From: Desulfurobacteriaceae bacterium | GTDB taxonomy: Bacteria > Aquificota > Aquificia > Desulfurobacteriales > Desulfurobacteriaceae | Direction of reading: 5' to 3' | DNA: 9,464 bases | Assembly (NCBI GenBank): GCA_027064485.1 | Contig: JAMOPR010000214.1 | Span: forward strand, 1 to 9,464 | Part shown: piece by piece, positions 1 through 5,915 of the stretch | Layout of the letters: each line of letters begins with the position of its first letter | Numbering within the stretch: the first letter of the stretch is position 1 | The notes under the pieces: generated by a model | Told to the model about the DNA's origin: nothing | Database searches by the model: none | What the model saw: only the letters and a program-made list of their open reading frames with translations | Made by a program: the position numbers and the translations under genes

Positions 1-1
1 C

Positions 2-931
2 GTTCCTACCTATCAAATTGAAGCAGCAAAAGTGGGGAACGTCTTAAGTGCAAACTCAAGTCTGAAAAGTGGAGATGTAATACTTTCCGTAAACGGTCAA
101 AAAATTAGAAATTGGCAGGATTTTTCAAAGGTTGTCGCACTCAATCCCGATAAAACTCTACAGGTAGTGGTTAATAGAAACGGAAAAGAAATAACTGTTC
201 CTTTAAAAACAGGAACGGATGAAAAAACAGGCATAGGAACTGTAAAGGTAATTCCTGCAATAAAACCCATAATCGGGAAAGTGATAAAAGGCTCTCCTGC
301 AGAAAAGGCGGGGTTAAAACCGGGAGACGTCATCCTCCAGATAAACGGGAAGGAAATAACTTCCTGGAGGCAGGTGGTTAAACTCATTGGAAACAGTAGC
401 GGAAAGCAGGTCGAGATTTTGGTTTTGAGAAACGGGAAAAAGGTTGCAATAACAGTTAAACCACACTTTAACAAGCAGTTAAACAGATACACAATAGGAA
501 TCATTCCTAAATTTGACGTAACGTTCGTTAGATACCCTCCAATAAAAGCCGTTGAAAAAGGAGTAGATGAATTTAAGTCTCAATCTGCACTATTCTTCAG
601 CTTCCTTTACAAGCTAATAACAGGACAAGCGTCTATAAAGAGTTTAGGTGGTCCTATAATGATTGCCGAAGTGGCAGGGAAAGCTGCCGAAGCGGGAATA
701 TCCAACTTTATTTACTTTATGGCTTTCATAAGCTTGCAGTTAGGCTACTTTAACTTATTACCGCTTCCCGTTTTAGACGGTGGACTCATCGTTATGTTCC
801 TGATAGAGATGCTGAGAAGAAAACCTCTGTCTGCTTCTTTCAGAGAAAAGTTTCAACAGGCGGGATTTGCTCTGTTAGCACTCTTGACAATTATCGTTTT
901 CTACAACGACATAATGAGACTGGTCAGGTAG
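2..931 (+). CDS. rseP: RseP-type site-2 (intramembrane) zinc metalloprotease, N-terminus cut off by window edge
   Basis: RseP proteases cut transmembrane substrates within the inner membrane; in E. coli this is anti-sigma factor RseA, but the substrate here is unknown. The frame is open from base 2, so the GTG at 32 is only an internal codon. In order there are a degenerate PDZ domain (about bases 2-250; its usual SPAxxAGLKxGD loop reads ANSSLKSGD), a second, canonical PDZ domain (about 260-500, with SPAEKAGLKPGDVILQING), then hydrophobic segments near 580-640, 700-770, 780-825 and 860-925. The second active-site motif, NLLPLPVLDGG, is present with LDG at 773-781; its Asp is a zinc ligand. 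The first motif, HExxH, must lie upstream of the window. Two PDZ domains followed by LDG fit RseP better than single-PDZ relatives. The gene overlaps convergent rsmH by 8 bases. Identification is firm; substrate and pathway are not visible. Confidence 0.95.
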   Translation, partial: VPTYQIEAAKVGNVLSANSSLKSGDVILSVNGQKIRNWQDFSKVVALNPDKTLQVVVNRNGKEITVPLKTGTDEKTGIGTVKVIPAIKPIIGKVIKGSPAEKAGLKPGDVILQINGKEITSWRQVVKLIGNSSGKQVEILVLRNGKKVAITVKPHFNKQLNRYTIGIIPKFDVTFVRYPPIKAVEKGVDEFKSQSALFFSFLYKLITGQASIKSLGGPIMIAEVAGKAAEAGISNFIYFMAFISLQLGYFNLLPLPVLDGGLIVMFLIEMLRRKPLSASFREKFQQAGFALLALLTIIVFYNDIMRLVR

Positions 932-1820
932 AAACTTTCTCTGCCGCTCTCAACCGGGCGCTGCGGGCGGCAGGATTTTTTCTCACTTCCTCTTCGGTTG
1001 GTTCTATAGGCTTTTTTGTAAGAATTTTAAACCCTTCTAAGCTCTTCATTATTTTCTTAACCAAACCGTCTTCCAGAGAATGGAAAGTAATTACTACCAA
1101 TCTCCCATTTTTCTTTAGAAAGTTTGCTGCTTTAGGAATTCCCTCTTCTATTTCCTCAAACTCTTTATTGACGTATATTCTTATAGCCTGAAAGGTTTTT
1201 ATTGCTGGATGCTTTTTTCTACCAACCCACAACTTTTTGGGAATAACCTCCTCAACAATTTTTGCCAGCTCCAATGTAGTTTCTATCGGTTTTTGCTTCC
1301 TCCTTCTAACTATCTCTCTTGCAATTTTCCTGGCAAATTTTTCTTCACCGTATCTATAGATTATTTCCGCCAACTTTTTTTCTGAAAGTTCATTTACAAC
1401 ATCTTTAGCAGTTAATTTCTGCCTCCTATCCATTCTCATATCAAGAGGTTGCTCTTCCCAAACGGTAAATCCTCTATCCCCTCTTAAATGAAAGTGGGAA
1501 ACGCCAAGGTCGAATAAAACACCATCAACCTGTTCTACCCCTTCAGCTTCTAAAACTTCATCAATCTGGGAAAAAGCAGCGTGATAGATGGAAACCCTAT
1601 CACCAAAAGGTTCCAACCTTTTTATTGCTCTCTCTATGGCTTCTTCATCCCTATCTATACCTATTACCTTGGTATTAGGCGAAGATTTTAAAATCGCTTC
1701 TGAATGTCCTCCTCCGCCTAACGTGGCATCAACGAAAATCCCCCCTTTTTCTGTATTCAAGAACTCAATAACCTCTTTCACCATAACCGGTGGGTGGTAA
1801 ATTTCTTTAGATGAAGGCAA
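924..1820 (-). CDS. rsmH: 16S rRNA (cytosine(1402)-N4)-methyltransferase
   Basis: RsmH (MraW) uses S-adenosylmethionine to methylate N4 of C1402 in the 16S rRNA decoding centre. The 298-residue product has the usual family length. Visible motifs are HPPVM at 9-13, the SAM-binding VDATLGGGGHS at 30-40, GIDRDEEA at 54-61, DLGVS at 104-108, PLDMRMD at 125-131, HPAIKTFQAIRIYVNKE at 204-220, FHSLED at 246-251 and the family tail NPAARSARLRAAE at 282-294. The stretch after DLGVS (HFHLRGDRGF) departs somewhat from the usual SSxQLD version. The start is TTG at 1820, chosen because GGAGG lies 10 bases upstream and the conserved HPPVM follows within nine residues. A TATAAT box about 32 bases upstream gives it its own promoter. 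Here it stands alone, not in the cell-wall/division (dcw) cluster where it is often found. Its end overlaps rseP by 8 bases, tail to tail. Confidence 0.96.
   Translation of the reverse strand: MPSSKEIYHPPVMVKEVIEFLNTEKGGIFVDATLGGGGHSEAILKSSPNTKVIGIDRDEEAIERAIKRLEPFGDRVSIYHAAFSQIDEVLEAEGVEQVDGVLFDLGVSHFHLRGDRGFTVWEEQPLDMRMDRRQKLTAKDVVNELSEKKLAEIIYRYGEEKFARKIAREIVRRRKQKPIETTLELAKIVEEVIPKKLWVGRKKHPAIKTFQAIRIYVNKEFEEIEEGIPKAANFLKKNGRLVVITFHSLEDGLVKKIMKSLEGFKILTKKPIEPTEEEVRKNPAARSARLRAAEKVST
941..981 (+). terminator. Candidate intrinsic terminator for rseP, embedded in the 3' end of rsmH
   Basis: CTGCCGC at 941-947 pairs with GCGGCAG at 967-973, and an inner CCG (953-955) can pair with CGG (964-966). 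GA and six T residues (976-981) follow directly. The position, 10 bases after the rseP stop, and the orientation suit termination of rseP transcripts. The same bases encode, on the other strand, about residues 280-294 of RsmH. The call is made by eye; no folding energy was computed, and the bulged loop is not ideal. Confidence 0.55.
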
Positions 1821-1851
1821 CTTTACTACACCTCCAAACAGAATTCTTTTG

Positions 1852-1880
1852 ATTATAAGCTCTTCTTAACGAATAAAAAA
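1852..1880 (-). promoter_or_regulatory. Candidate promoter of rsmH
   Basis: On the minus strand a perfect TATAAT occupies 1857-1852, about 32 bases before the TTG start, which predicts a leader of roughly 25 bases holding the GGAGG site. The -35 position falls in the A7 run at 1875-1881 (T-rich on this strand) and matches the consensus poorly, so the call rests on the -10 box and the A/T-rich upstream DNA. Confidence 0.4.
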
Positions 1881-1890
1881 ATCTTATAAT
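1863..1890 (+). promoter_or_regulatory. Candidate rightward promoter ahead of plsC
   Basis: A perfect TATAAT at 1885-1890 is preceded at 16 bases by a weak -35, TTCTTA (1863-1868). Transcription would begin near 1897, about 99 bases before the plsC ATG. The -10 box is the mirror image of the rsmH -10 box: ATTATAAG (1852-1859) and CTTATAAT (1883-1890) form an 8-base inverted repeat, and the two polymerase footprints would overlap. Confidence 0.4.
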
Positions 1891-1896
1891 TCTTAG

Positions 1897-1980
1897 ATAG
1901 AAATTTAAGATTTAATCACTTTTTTAGAACTGCCTCCTTCCAGCTCCTGTTTGGGTGCCTTAGGGCACCCTTTCCTCGTT
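1897..1980 (+). promoter_or_regulatory. Leader of the plsC operon or separate small RNA with an anti-Shine-Dalgarno element
   Basis: This stretch lies between a rightward TATAAT box and a GC hairpin and holds no credible ORF. It is A/T-rich except for a C/U-rich segment at about 1931-1949. That segment contains CCTCCTT (1933-1939), the exact complement of AAGGAGG, and then CTCCT (1944-1948). It could be an untranslated leader of plsC-ispH-rpsA-smpB with an attenuator, or an RNA of roughly 80 bases ending at the hairpin. I do not recognise it as 4.5S, 6S or tmRNA, nor as any known riboswitch. Both ends are predictions from sequence only. Confidence 0.25.
1953..1980 (+). terminator. GC-rich hairpin, weak intrinsic terminator or attenuator before plsC
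   Basis: GGGTGCC (1953-1959) and GGCACCC (1964-1970) form a perfect 7-base-pair stem closed by a TTAG tetraloop, followed by the interrupted T-rich run TTTCCTCGTTT. On the minus strand no T run follows, so the plus orientation is favoured. It sits 25 bases before the plsC start codon, which suggests either an attenuator or the end of a small upstream RNA. Confidence 0.4.
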
Positions 1981-1995
1981 TGATAAAATTGTTTT

Positions 1996-2652
1996 ATGGA
2001 AAGCTTAACCAAAAGATATCCTTGGGTAAAGAGGAAAAAAGCTTATTGGGTCTGGTTAAACACGGTAGCAAGAGCTATCGCTGGACTGTGCAGATTAAAA
2101 GTAGAAGGTAGAGAAAACATTCCAGATGAAGGTAAAGTTTTCTTAGTTTCCAACCACAGGAGCTATCTCGACCCACCGCTGATTGCATACGCAGTTAAGA
2201 AGCGTCCCGTTTTTTTTATGGCTAAAGCCGAGCTATTTAAAACGCCGATTTTATCTTCTTTGATAAAGCACTGGGGAAACGCTTTTCCGGTAAAAAGGGG
2301 AAAAGCAGATTTAACAGCCCTAAAAACAGCTCTTGAAGTTTTAAACAAAGGAGAAATCGTTTGTATATTCCCAGAAGGACAAAGGGCACCCGCTGGAAAA
2401 TTTCTAAAAGCCAAATGGGGAGCCGGATTAGTAGCTCTAAAGGCAAAAGCACCCATAGTTCCATGCTTGATAGAAGGAAGCGAAAAGTTAATAGGGAAAG
2501 AAAAATTTTTTGACGGGATTCCGCAAGTAACGATTAGATTCGGTAAACCTTTTACTATAGATTTAGAAGACAGGAAAGAAAATTACCAGAAAGCTGCAGA
2601 TTTACTTATGGAAAAGATAAAGGAGTTAAACAGTGGAAATAATAGTGGCTAA
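1996..2652 (+). CDS. plsC: 1-acyl-sn-glycerol-3-phosphate acyltransferase
   Basis: PlsC moves an acyl chain onto lysophosphatidic acid to give phosphatidic acid, the precursor of membrane phospholipids, at the cytoplasmic face of the inner membrane. The 218-residue protein shows the catalytic NHxxxxD box as NHRSYLD (H54, D59), the block GNAFPVKRG (94-102) and the glycerol-phosphate-binding FPEGQR (125-130); length and motif spacing are normal. The ATG at 1996 is the first start after an in-frame TAA at 1984, yet no Shine-Dalgarno sequence precedes it. A TAAAAT box at 1984-1989 could instead place the transcript start on the ATG itself. It is the first gene of a tight group, and its last 20 bases overlap ispH. 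The order plsC-ispH-rpsA is a known bacterial arrangement, often with cmk in front, which is missing here. Acyl specificity cannot be read from sequence; a related glycerolipid acyltransferase role is possible. Confidence 0.92.
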   Translation: MESLTKRYPWVKRKKAYWVWLNTVARAIAGLCRLKVEGRENIPDEGKVFLVSNHRSYLDPPLIAYAVKKRPVFFMAKAELFKTPILSSLIKHWGNAFPVKRGKADLTALKTALEVLNKGEIVCIFPEGQRAPAGKFLKAKWGAGLVALKAKAPIVPCLIEGSEKLIGKEKFFDGIPQVTIRFGKPFTIDLEDRKENYQKAADLLMEKIKELNSGNNSG

Positions 2653-3535
2653 AAGTGCCGGATTTTGCTGGGGTGTTAAAAGAGCCGTCAAAATGGCGGT
2701 AGAGTCTTTAAAGGCTTCTAAATCAGGTAGGATTTTTTGTTTGGGGGAACTTATACATAACAGGTTGGAAATAGAAAGGCTTAAGTCTATGGGGATGGTG
2801 TTTGTGGGGGATTTTTCGGAAATTCCTGAAGGAGAATCGGTAGTAATACGTTCCCACGGTGTTGCTCCTTTTATCATAAAAGCCCTACAAAAAAGGAACC
2901 TTAATATAATAGATGCCACATGCCCATTTGTTAAAGACGTCCACGAAAAAGCTATAAAACTGGAAAGGGAAAACTATCCCGTTCTAATACTTGGAAATCC
3001 CAAACATCCTGAAGTAGAAGGCATAGCCGGTCACATCCAAAATCCTCTCATCGCCTCCACACTTTCCGAAATAGAAAAACTTCCCTCCTTTCCCAAATTA
3101 GGCGTCGTCTGCCAAACAACGCTTAACATAAACTTTTTCAAGAGAGCAATCTCCGCACTGCTGTTGAAAGTCAAAGATATAAAGATTTATAATACTATCT
3201 GTAGCGCAACGCACATAAGACAAAGGGAAGCTCAAAAACTGGCAAAAGAAGTTGACGTAATGCTCATAATAGGCGGGAAAAATAGTTCCAATACAACGAA
3301 ACTTTACCAGATATCAAAAGCAGTTAATGATAACAGCTTCCATATAGAGTCAGAGGAAGATATAGAAAAAAACTGGTTTAAAGGTGCTAAAAAGGTCGGC
3401 ATTACGGCAGGAGCTTCAACACCGCAGTGGGTGATAGAAAGAGTAGTTAAGTATCTTTTAGACTTTACAAAAGGGGGAAAGCTAAGTGGAAGGGGAATTC
3501 GCAAAACTGTTAGAAGAGAGTTTCAATCGGCTTAA
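2633..3535 (+). CDS. ispH: 4-hydroxy-3-methylbut-2-enyl diphosphate reductase
   Basis: IspH (LytB) is the last enzyme of the MEP pathway. It reduces HMBPP to IPP and DMAPP with a [4Fe-4S] cluster. The three cluster cysteines are C12 (AGFCWGV), C97 (DATCPFV) and C190 (YNTICSATHIRQ). The substrate-pocket residues H42, H75 (SHGV), H125 and E127 (HPEVEG) are present, as are CQTT (160-163), GGKNSSNT (214-221) and GITAGASTPQWVIE (256-269). The GTG start at 2633 has AGGAG (2621-2625) at normal spacing and gives the canonical N-terminus. It overlaps plsC by 20 bases and rpsA by 50. The family usually ends soon after the ASTPxWVIExV block; here a basic tail of about 20 residues (281-300) follows, most of it overprinting the rpsA start. 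Removing one base from the A4G5A3 run at 3469-3480 would end the protein with TAA directly before the rpsA GTG, so the tail may be a recent extension or a read error. Confidence 0.97.
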   Translation: MEIIVAKSAGFCWGVKRAVKMAVESLKASKSGRIFCLGELIHNRLEIERLKSMGMVFVGDFSEIPEGESVVIRSHGVAPFIIKALQKRNLNIIDATCPFVKDVHEKAIKLERENYPVLILGNPKHPEVEGIAGHIQNPLIASTLSEIEKLPSFPKLGVVCQTTLNINFFKRAISALLLKVKDIKIYNTICSATHIRQREAQKLAKEVDVMLIIGGKNSSNTTKLYQISKAVNDNSFHIESEEDIEKNWFKGAKKVGITAGASTPQWVIERVVKYLLDFTKGGKLSGRGIRKTVRREFQSA

Positions 3536-4502
3536 AAACGAGATAATAACCGGAACGGTAGTAAAGGTAACTGACAGAGAAGCGTTTATAGACTTCGGTT
3601 GGAAGTCGGAGGGGGTCGTCCCGATAAAAGAATTGGGATATAAACCTAAAATCGGAGAAAAAATAGACGTCTGCGTTGTTGAACCAGAAACTGAAGAAGG
3701 CTACGCTTTGCTTTCTGTAAACTGTGCACGTTCTTTAAAAGAATGGCAAAGGTTAGCAGAAGAAATAGAAAAGAAAGGCATAGTAAAAGGAAGAATAAGA
3801 CAGAGAGTAAGGGGAGGATATAAAGTTCAAATAGAAGAAGGCATAACTGTATTCTTACCCATGTCTCAAGTCGATATAATGCCCGTAACCAAACCGGACG
3901 ACTGGCTTGACAGGGAAATTGAAGCAAAAGTCCTATCCATAGACAGAAAAAGAAGAAGCATCGTCATTTCAAGAAGGAAACTGTTAGAAGAAGAAAGAGC
4001 AAGAAAGAGAAAAGAAACAATAAAGAAATTAAAAGAAGGAGACATTGTAGAAGGAACAGTTAAAAATATCGTTGACTTTGGAATTTTCGTTGACGTTGAT
4101 GGCGTTGATGGTCTCGTTCATAAAACGGATATTTCATGGTCTGGCTTAAAAACTCCTTTTGACGTAGCCAAAATAGGAGACAAAATAAAAGTAAAAATCA
4201 AAAAAATAGAATACGACAAGGAAAGGCTCGTCTTAAGCCTTAAAGACGTTAAAGAAGACCCGTGGGAAAAGATAGAAGAACTGTTTAAACCGGGAATGGA
4301 AGTTGAAGGAATAGTAGCCAAAGAAGACAAAAAAGGCTTCTGGATAGAATTACCTAATGATGTTGCAGGATACGTTCCTGCTTCAGCACTCCCCAAAGGC
4401 ATAAAACTAAAATACCACCACAGGTATAAATTTATCGTAGACACTATAGACAAAGACAACAGGAGAATAGTGCTGAAATGGCAGGAAAAGCTCCAGAAAT
4501 AA
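3486..4502 (+). CDS. rpsA: 30S ribosomal protein S1, short form with four S1 domains
   Basis: S1 binds mRNA on the 30S subunit and helps unfold and place it; it also contacts tmRNA in well-studied bacteria. The 338-residue product has an N-terminal EFAKLLEESF helix (4-13) and four OB-fold S1 repeats: about 21-82, 97-164, 184-254 and 268-334. The third is the most canonical (GDIVEGTVKNIVDFGIFVDV, DGLVHKTDIS); the fourth is the most divergent. Four repeats compares with six in E. coli. The linker at 163-180 is strongly charged (RRKLLEEERARKRKE). The start is GTG at 3486 with a G-rich Shine-Dalgarno-like run (AAGGGGG, 3471-3477) eight bases upstream; the family-typical helix begins within four residues, so the 50-base overlap with ispH is probably real. 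Some Clostridia-type bacteria have ispH and S1 fused as one protein, a close parallel to this overlap. The stop lies 25 bases inside smpB. Confidence 0.93.
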   Translation: MEGEFAKLLEESFNRLKNEIITGTVVKVTDREAFIDFGWKSEGVVPIKELGYKPKIGEKIDVCVVEPETEEGYALLSVNCARSLKEWQRLAEEIEKKGIVKGRIRQRVRGGYKVQIEEGITVFLPMSQVDIMPVTKPDDWLDREIEAKVLSIDRKRRSIVISRRKLLEEERARKRKETIKKLKEGDIVEGTVKNIVDFGIFVDVDGVDGLVHKTDISWSGLKTPFDVAKIGDKIKVKIKKIEYDKERLVLSLKDVKEDPWEKIEELFKPGMEVEGIVAKEDKKGFWIELPNDVAGYVPASALPKGIKLKYHHRYKFIVDTIDKDNRRIVLKWQEKLQK

Positions 4503-4936
4503 AAAACAAAAAAGCTTATTTCGATTACGAAATACTTGAAAAATATGAAGCAGGGATTGAGCTAAAAGGAACAGAAGTAAAATCTCTCAGAGAAGGAAAA
4601 GCAAATATAAGAGATTCTTTTGTCAGAATAGAAAACGGTGAAGCTTTTCTCTTCAACTCTTACATAGCTCCATACTCTCACGGTAATCTCTTCAATCACG
4701 AACCAACGAGAAAGAGAAAACTTCTACTCCATAAGAGAGAAATAAAAAGATTAATGGGTAAGGTGCAGGAAAAGGGTTTAACAATCGTGCCTTTACGTAT
4801 TTACTTTAACAAAAGAGGAAAAGCAAAAGTAGAAATCGCCTTAGTGAAAGGTAAGAGAAAATACGACAAAAGAGAAGCAATAAAAAGAAGAGAACTGGAA
4901 AGGGAAGCTCAGAAAGCGATGAAGTTTTATCGTTAG
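4478..4936 (+). CDS. smpB: SsrA (tmRNA)-binding protein SmpB
   Basis: SmpB carries tmRNA to ribosomes stalled on broken mRNA, so that the nascent chain is tagged for degradation and the ribosome is released. The 152-residue length is typical. Visible family features are the N-terminal NKKAYFDYEILEKYEAGIEL, the core GTEVKSLREGKANIRDSFV, the block NHEPTRKRKLLLHKREI, LTIVPLRIYF, and the basic tail with GKRKYDKREAIKRRE ending in KAMKFYR, which enters the mRNA channel in the rescue complex. The ATG at 4478 lies within the last 25 bases of rpsA, with AGGAG (4461-4465) 12 bases upstream, a rather long spacing that suggests translational coupling. Its stop TAG (4934-4936) interlocks with the stop of the minus-strand prenyl synthase. 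Neighbouring S1 is itself a tmRNA-interacting protein, so the pairing makes functional sense. No tmRNA gene (ssrA) is visible here. Confidence 0.97.
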   Translation: MAGKAPEIKNKKAYFDYEILEKYEAGIELKGTEVKSLREGKANIRDSFVRIENGEAFLFNSYIAPYSHGNLFNHEPTRKRKLLLHKREIKRLMGKVQEKGLTIVPLRIYFNKRGKAKVEIALVKGKRKYDKREAIKRRELEREAQKAMKFYR

Positions 4937-5907
4937 TAAGTCCTTTCAACTATAAAGTCAGCAATTTCAAATAGGGATTTTTTATAAGGAGAATCTTTAA
5001 AAATCTTCAAACATTCTTTCGCTTTAGAAACAAAATTTTTTGCCAAATCTAACGTTGCTTCAACTCCTCCCTTAGTTAAAGCGAACTGACGAACGTATTC
5101 TATTTGTTCAGTAGAAGGTTCTACTTGAGCCAAAATTTCAGCAATTTTCTCCTTTTCTGCATCAGAAGCATGCTTTAAAGCAAAAAGTAATGGATACGTA
5201 ACTTTACCTTCCCTTATATCGTTTCCCACCGGTTTTCCTATAGTTTTCTCATCTAACGCGTAATCAAAAGCATCGTCTACCAATTGAAACGCATAACCTA
5301 TGTATTCTCCATACTTTTTAAGAGCTTCTCTCTCGCTTTCTCTTGCACCTCCAACTATAGCTCCACACTCACAACAGGTAGAAAGAAGAGAAGCCGTCTT
5401 TCTATATATAATGCTAAAGTATTCATCATCAGTTAAACCAATATCCCCAATCTTTTTCAATTGGAAAAGTTCTCCCTCAGACATATCTTGGACAGTTTTA
5501 GCGGCAACCTTTAAAACTTCACTTCCACCATAAACTGCCAAAACATAAATTGCTTTTGCAAACATGTAGTCGCCAACCAAAACTGCAACATCGTTGCCAA
5601 AAACATAGTTAACAGAAGGTTTTCCCCTTCTCAGTTTTGCACCGTCAACAATATCATCGTGAAGAAGTGTTGCCGTATGCATGTATTCCATAACTGTCGC
5701 AACAGGAATCAATCTATCTTCAGGAGTATCAAAAAGTTTTCCAGCTATTATCGTTAATCCGGGTCTTATTCTCTTGCCGCCGCTGTCCAGTATATAACCA
5801 CCAGCTTTTAAAACTAATTTCACATTTGAATTGAGTAACTCTCTGGAATATTCTTCTGCCTTTTCTAATTCCTTTCTTATCACCTCAAACGGCTTAAAAA
5901 TCCCCAT
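4933..5907 (-). CDS. ispB: Long-chain (E)-polyprenyl diphosphate synthase
   Basis: This enzyme adds IPP units to an allylic diphosphate to make the all-trans side chain of respiratory quinones. The 324-residue protein shows GGKRIRP (43-49), the first Asp-rich motif DDIVD (84-88) with basic RRGK after it (93-96), the second motif DDAFD (211-215) and GKPVGNDIREGKVTYPLL (224-241). The residues just before the first motif are A79 and T80, with no bulky aromatic; small residues there let the chain grow long in this family, so a C35-C45 product is inferred rather than FPP or GGPP. An unusual CCEC cluster sits at 178-181. The ATG at 5907 has GGGAG four bases upstream, and only 8 bases separate it from pyrE, so the two genes share a transcript. 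Its TAA (rc of 4933-4935) overlaps the smpB stop by three bases. The symbol follows the octaprenyl enzyme; the real chain length is unknown. Confidence 0.9.
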   Translation of the reverse strand: MGIFKPFEVIRKELEKAEEYSRELLNSNVKLVLKAGGYILDSGGKRIRPGLTIIAGKLFDTPEDRLIPVATVMEYMHTATLLHDDIVDGAKLRRGKPSVNYVFGNDVAVLVGDYMFAKAIYVLAVYGGSEVLKVAAKTVQDMSEGELFQLKKIGDIGLTDDEYFSIIYRKTASLLSTCCECGAIVGGARESEREALKKYGEYIGYAFQLVDDAFDYALDEKTIGKPVGNDIREGKVTYPLLFALKHASDAEKEKIAEILAQVEPSTEQIEYVRQFALTKGGVEATLDLAKNFVSKAKECLKIFKDSPYKKSLFEIADFIVERTY

Positions 5908-5915
5908 TCAACTCC

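Noticed and set aside
97..504. Open frame of 135 codons on the minus strand inside rseP
   Set aside because: It is antisense to clear PDZ-domain coding sequence, has no recognisable protein features and is explained by the purine-rich sense strand.
860..923. Possible minus-strand terminator for rsmH inside the end of rseP
   Set aside because: TCGTT/AACGA can form a 5-base-pair hairpin but no T run follows on the minus strand.
1588..1800. Plus-strand 70-codon open frame inside rsmH
   Set aside because: It is antisense to the SAM-binding region of rsmH, has no Shine-Dalgarno support and no recognisable features.
1904..1939. Minus-strand AAGGAGG (1939-1933) as the ribosome site of a small gene upstream of rsmH
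   Set aside because: The only start at near-usable spacing (GTG, 13 bases on) opens a frame of four codons before TAA, so it is not a credible gene.
1891..1980. 4.5S (SRP), 6S or tmRNA gene before plsC
   Set aside because: None of the conserved features, such as the SRP GGAAGCAGC core or a tRNA-like end, is present, and the stretch is too short for 6S or tmRNA.
2385..2392. GGGCACCC in plsC as a repeat of the leader hairpin arm
   Set aside because: An 8-base GC match without a partner arm is explained by the coding sequence and chance.
2163..2464. Two minus-strand open frames inside plsC
   Set aside because: They overlap the catalytic-motif region of plsC in antisense and mirror its codon pattern; no ribosome site or homology was recognised.
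4118..4459. Minus-strand open frame of 113 codons inside rpsA
   Set aside because: It is a shadow of S1 domains 3 and 4, with a Ser/Leu/Ile-rich composition typical of reversed Lys/Glu-rich genes.
4941..4983. Possible smpB terminator before the T6 run at 4978-4983
   Set aside because: Only a 4-base-pair CTAT/ATAG pairing with a long loop precedes the T run, too weak to call.
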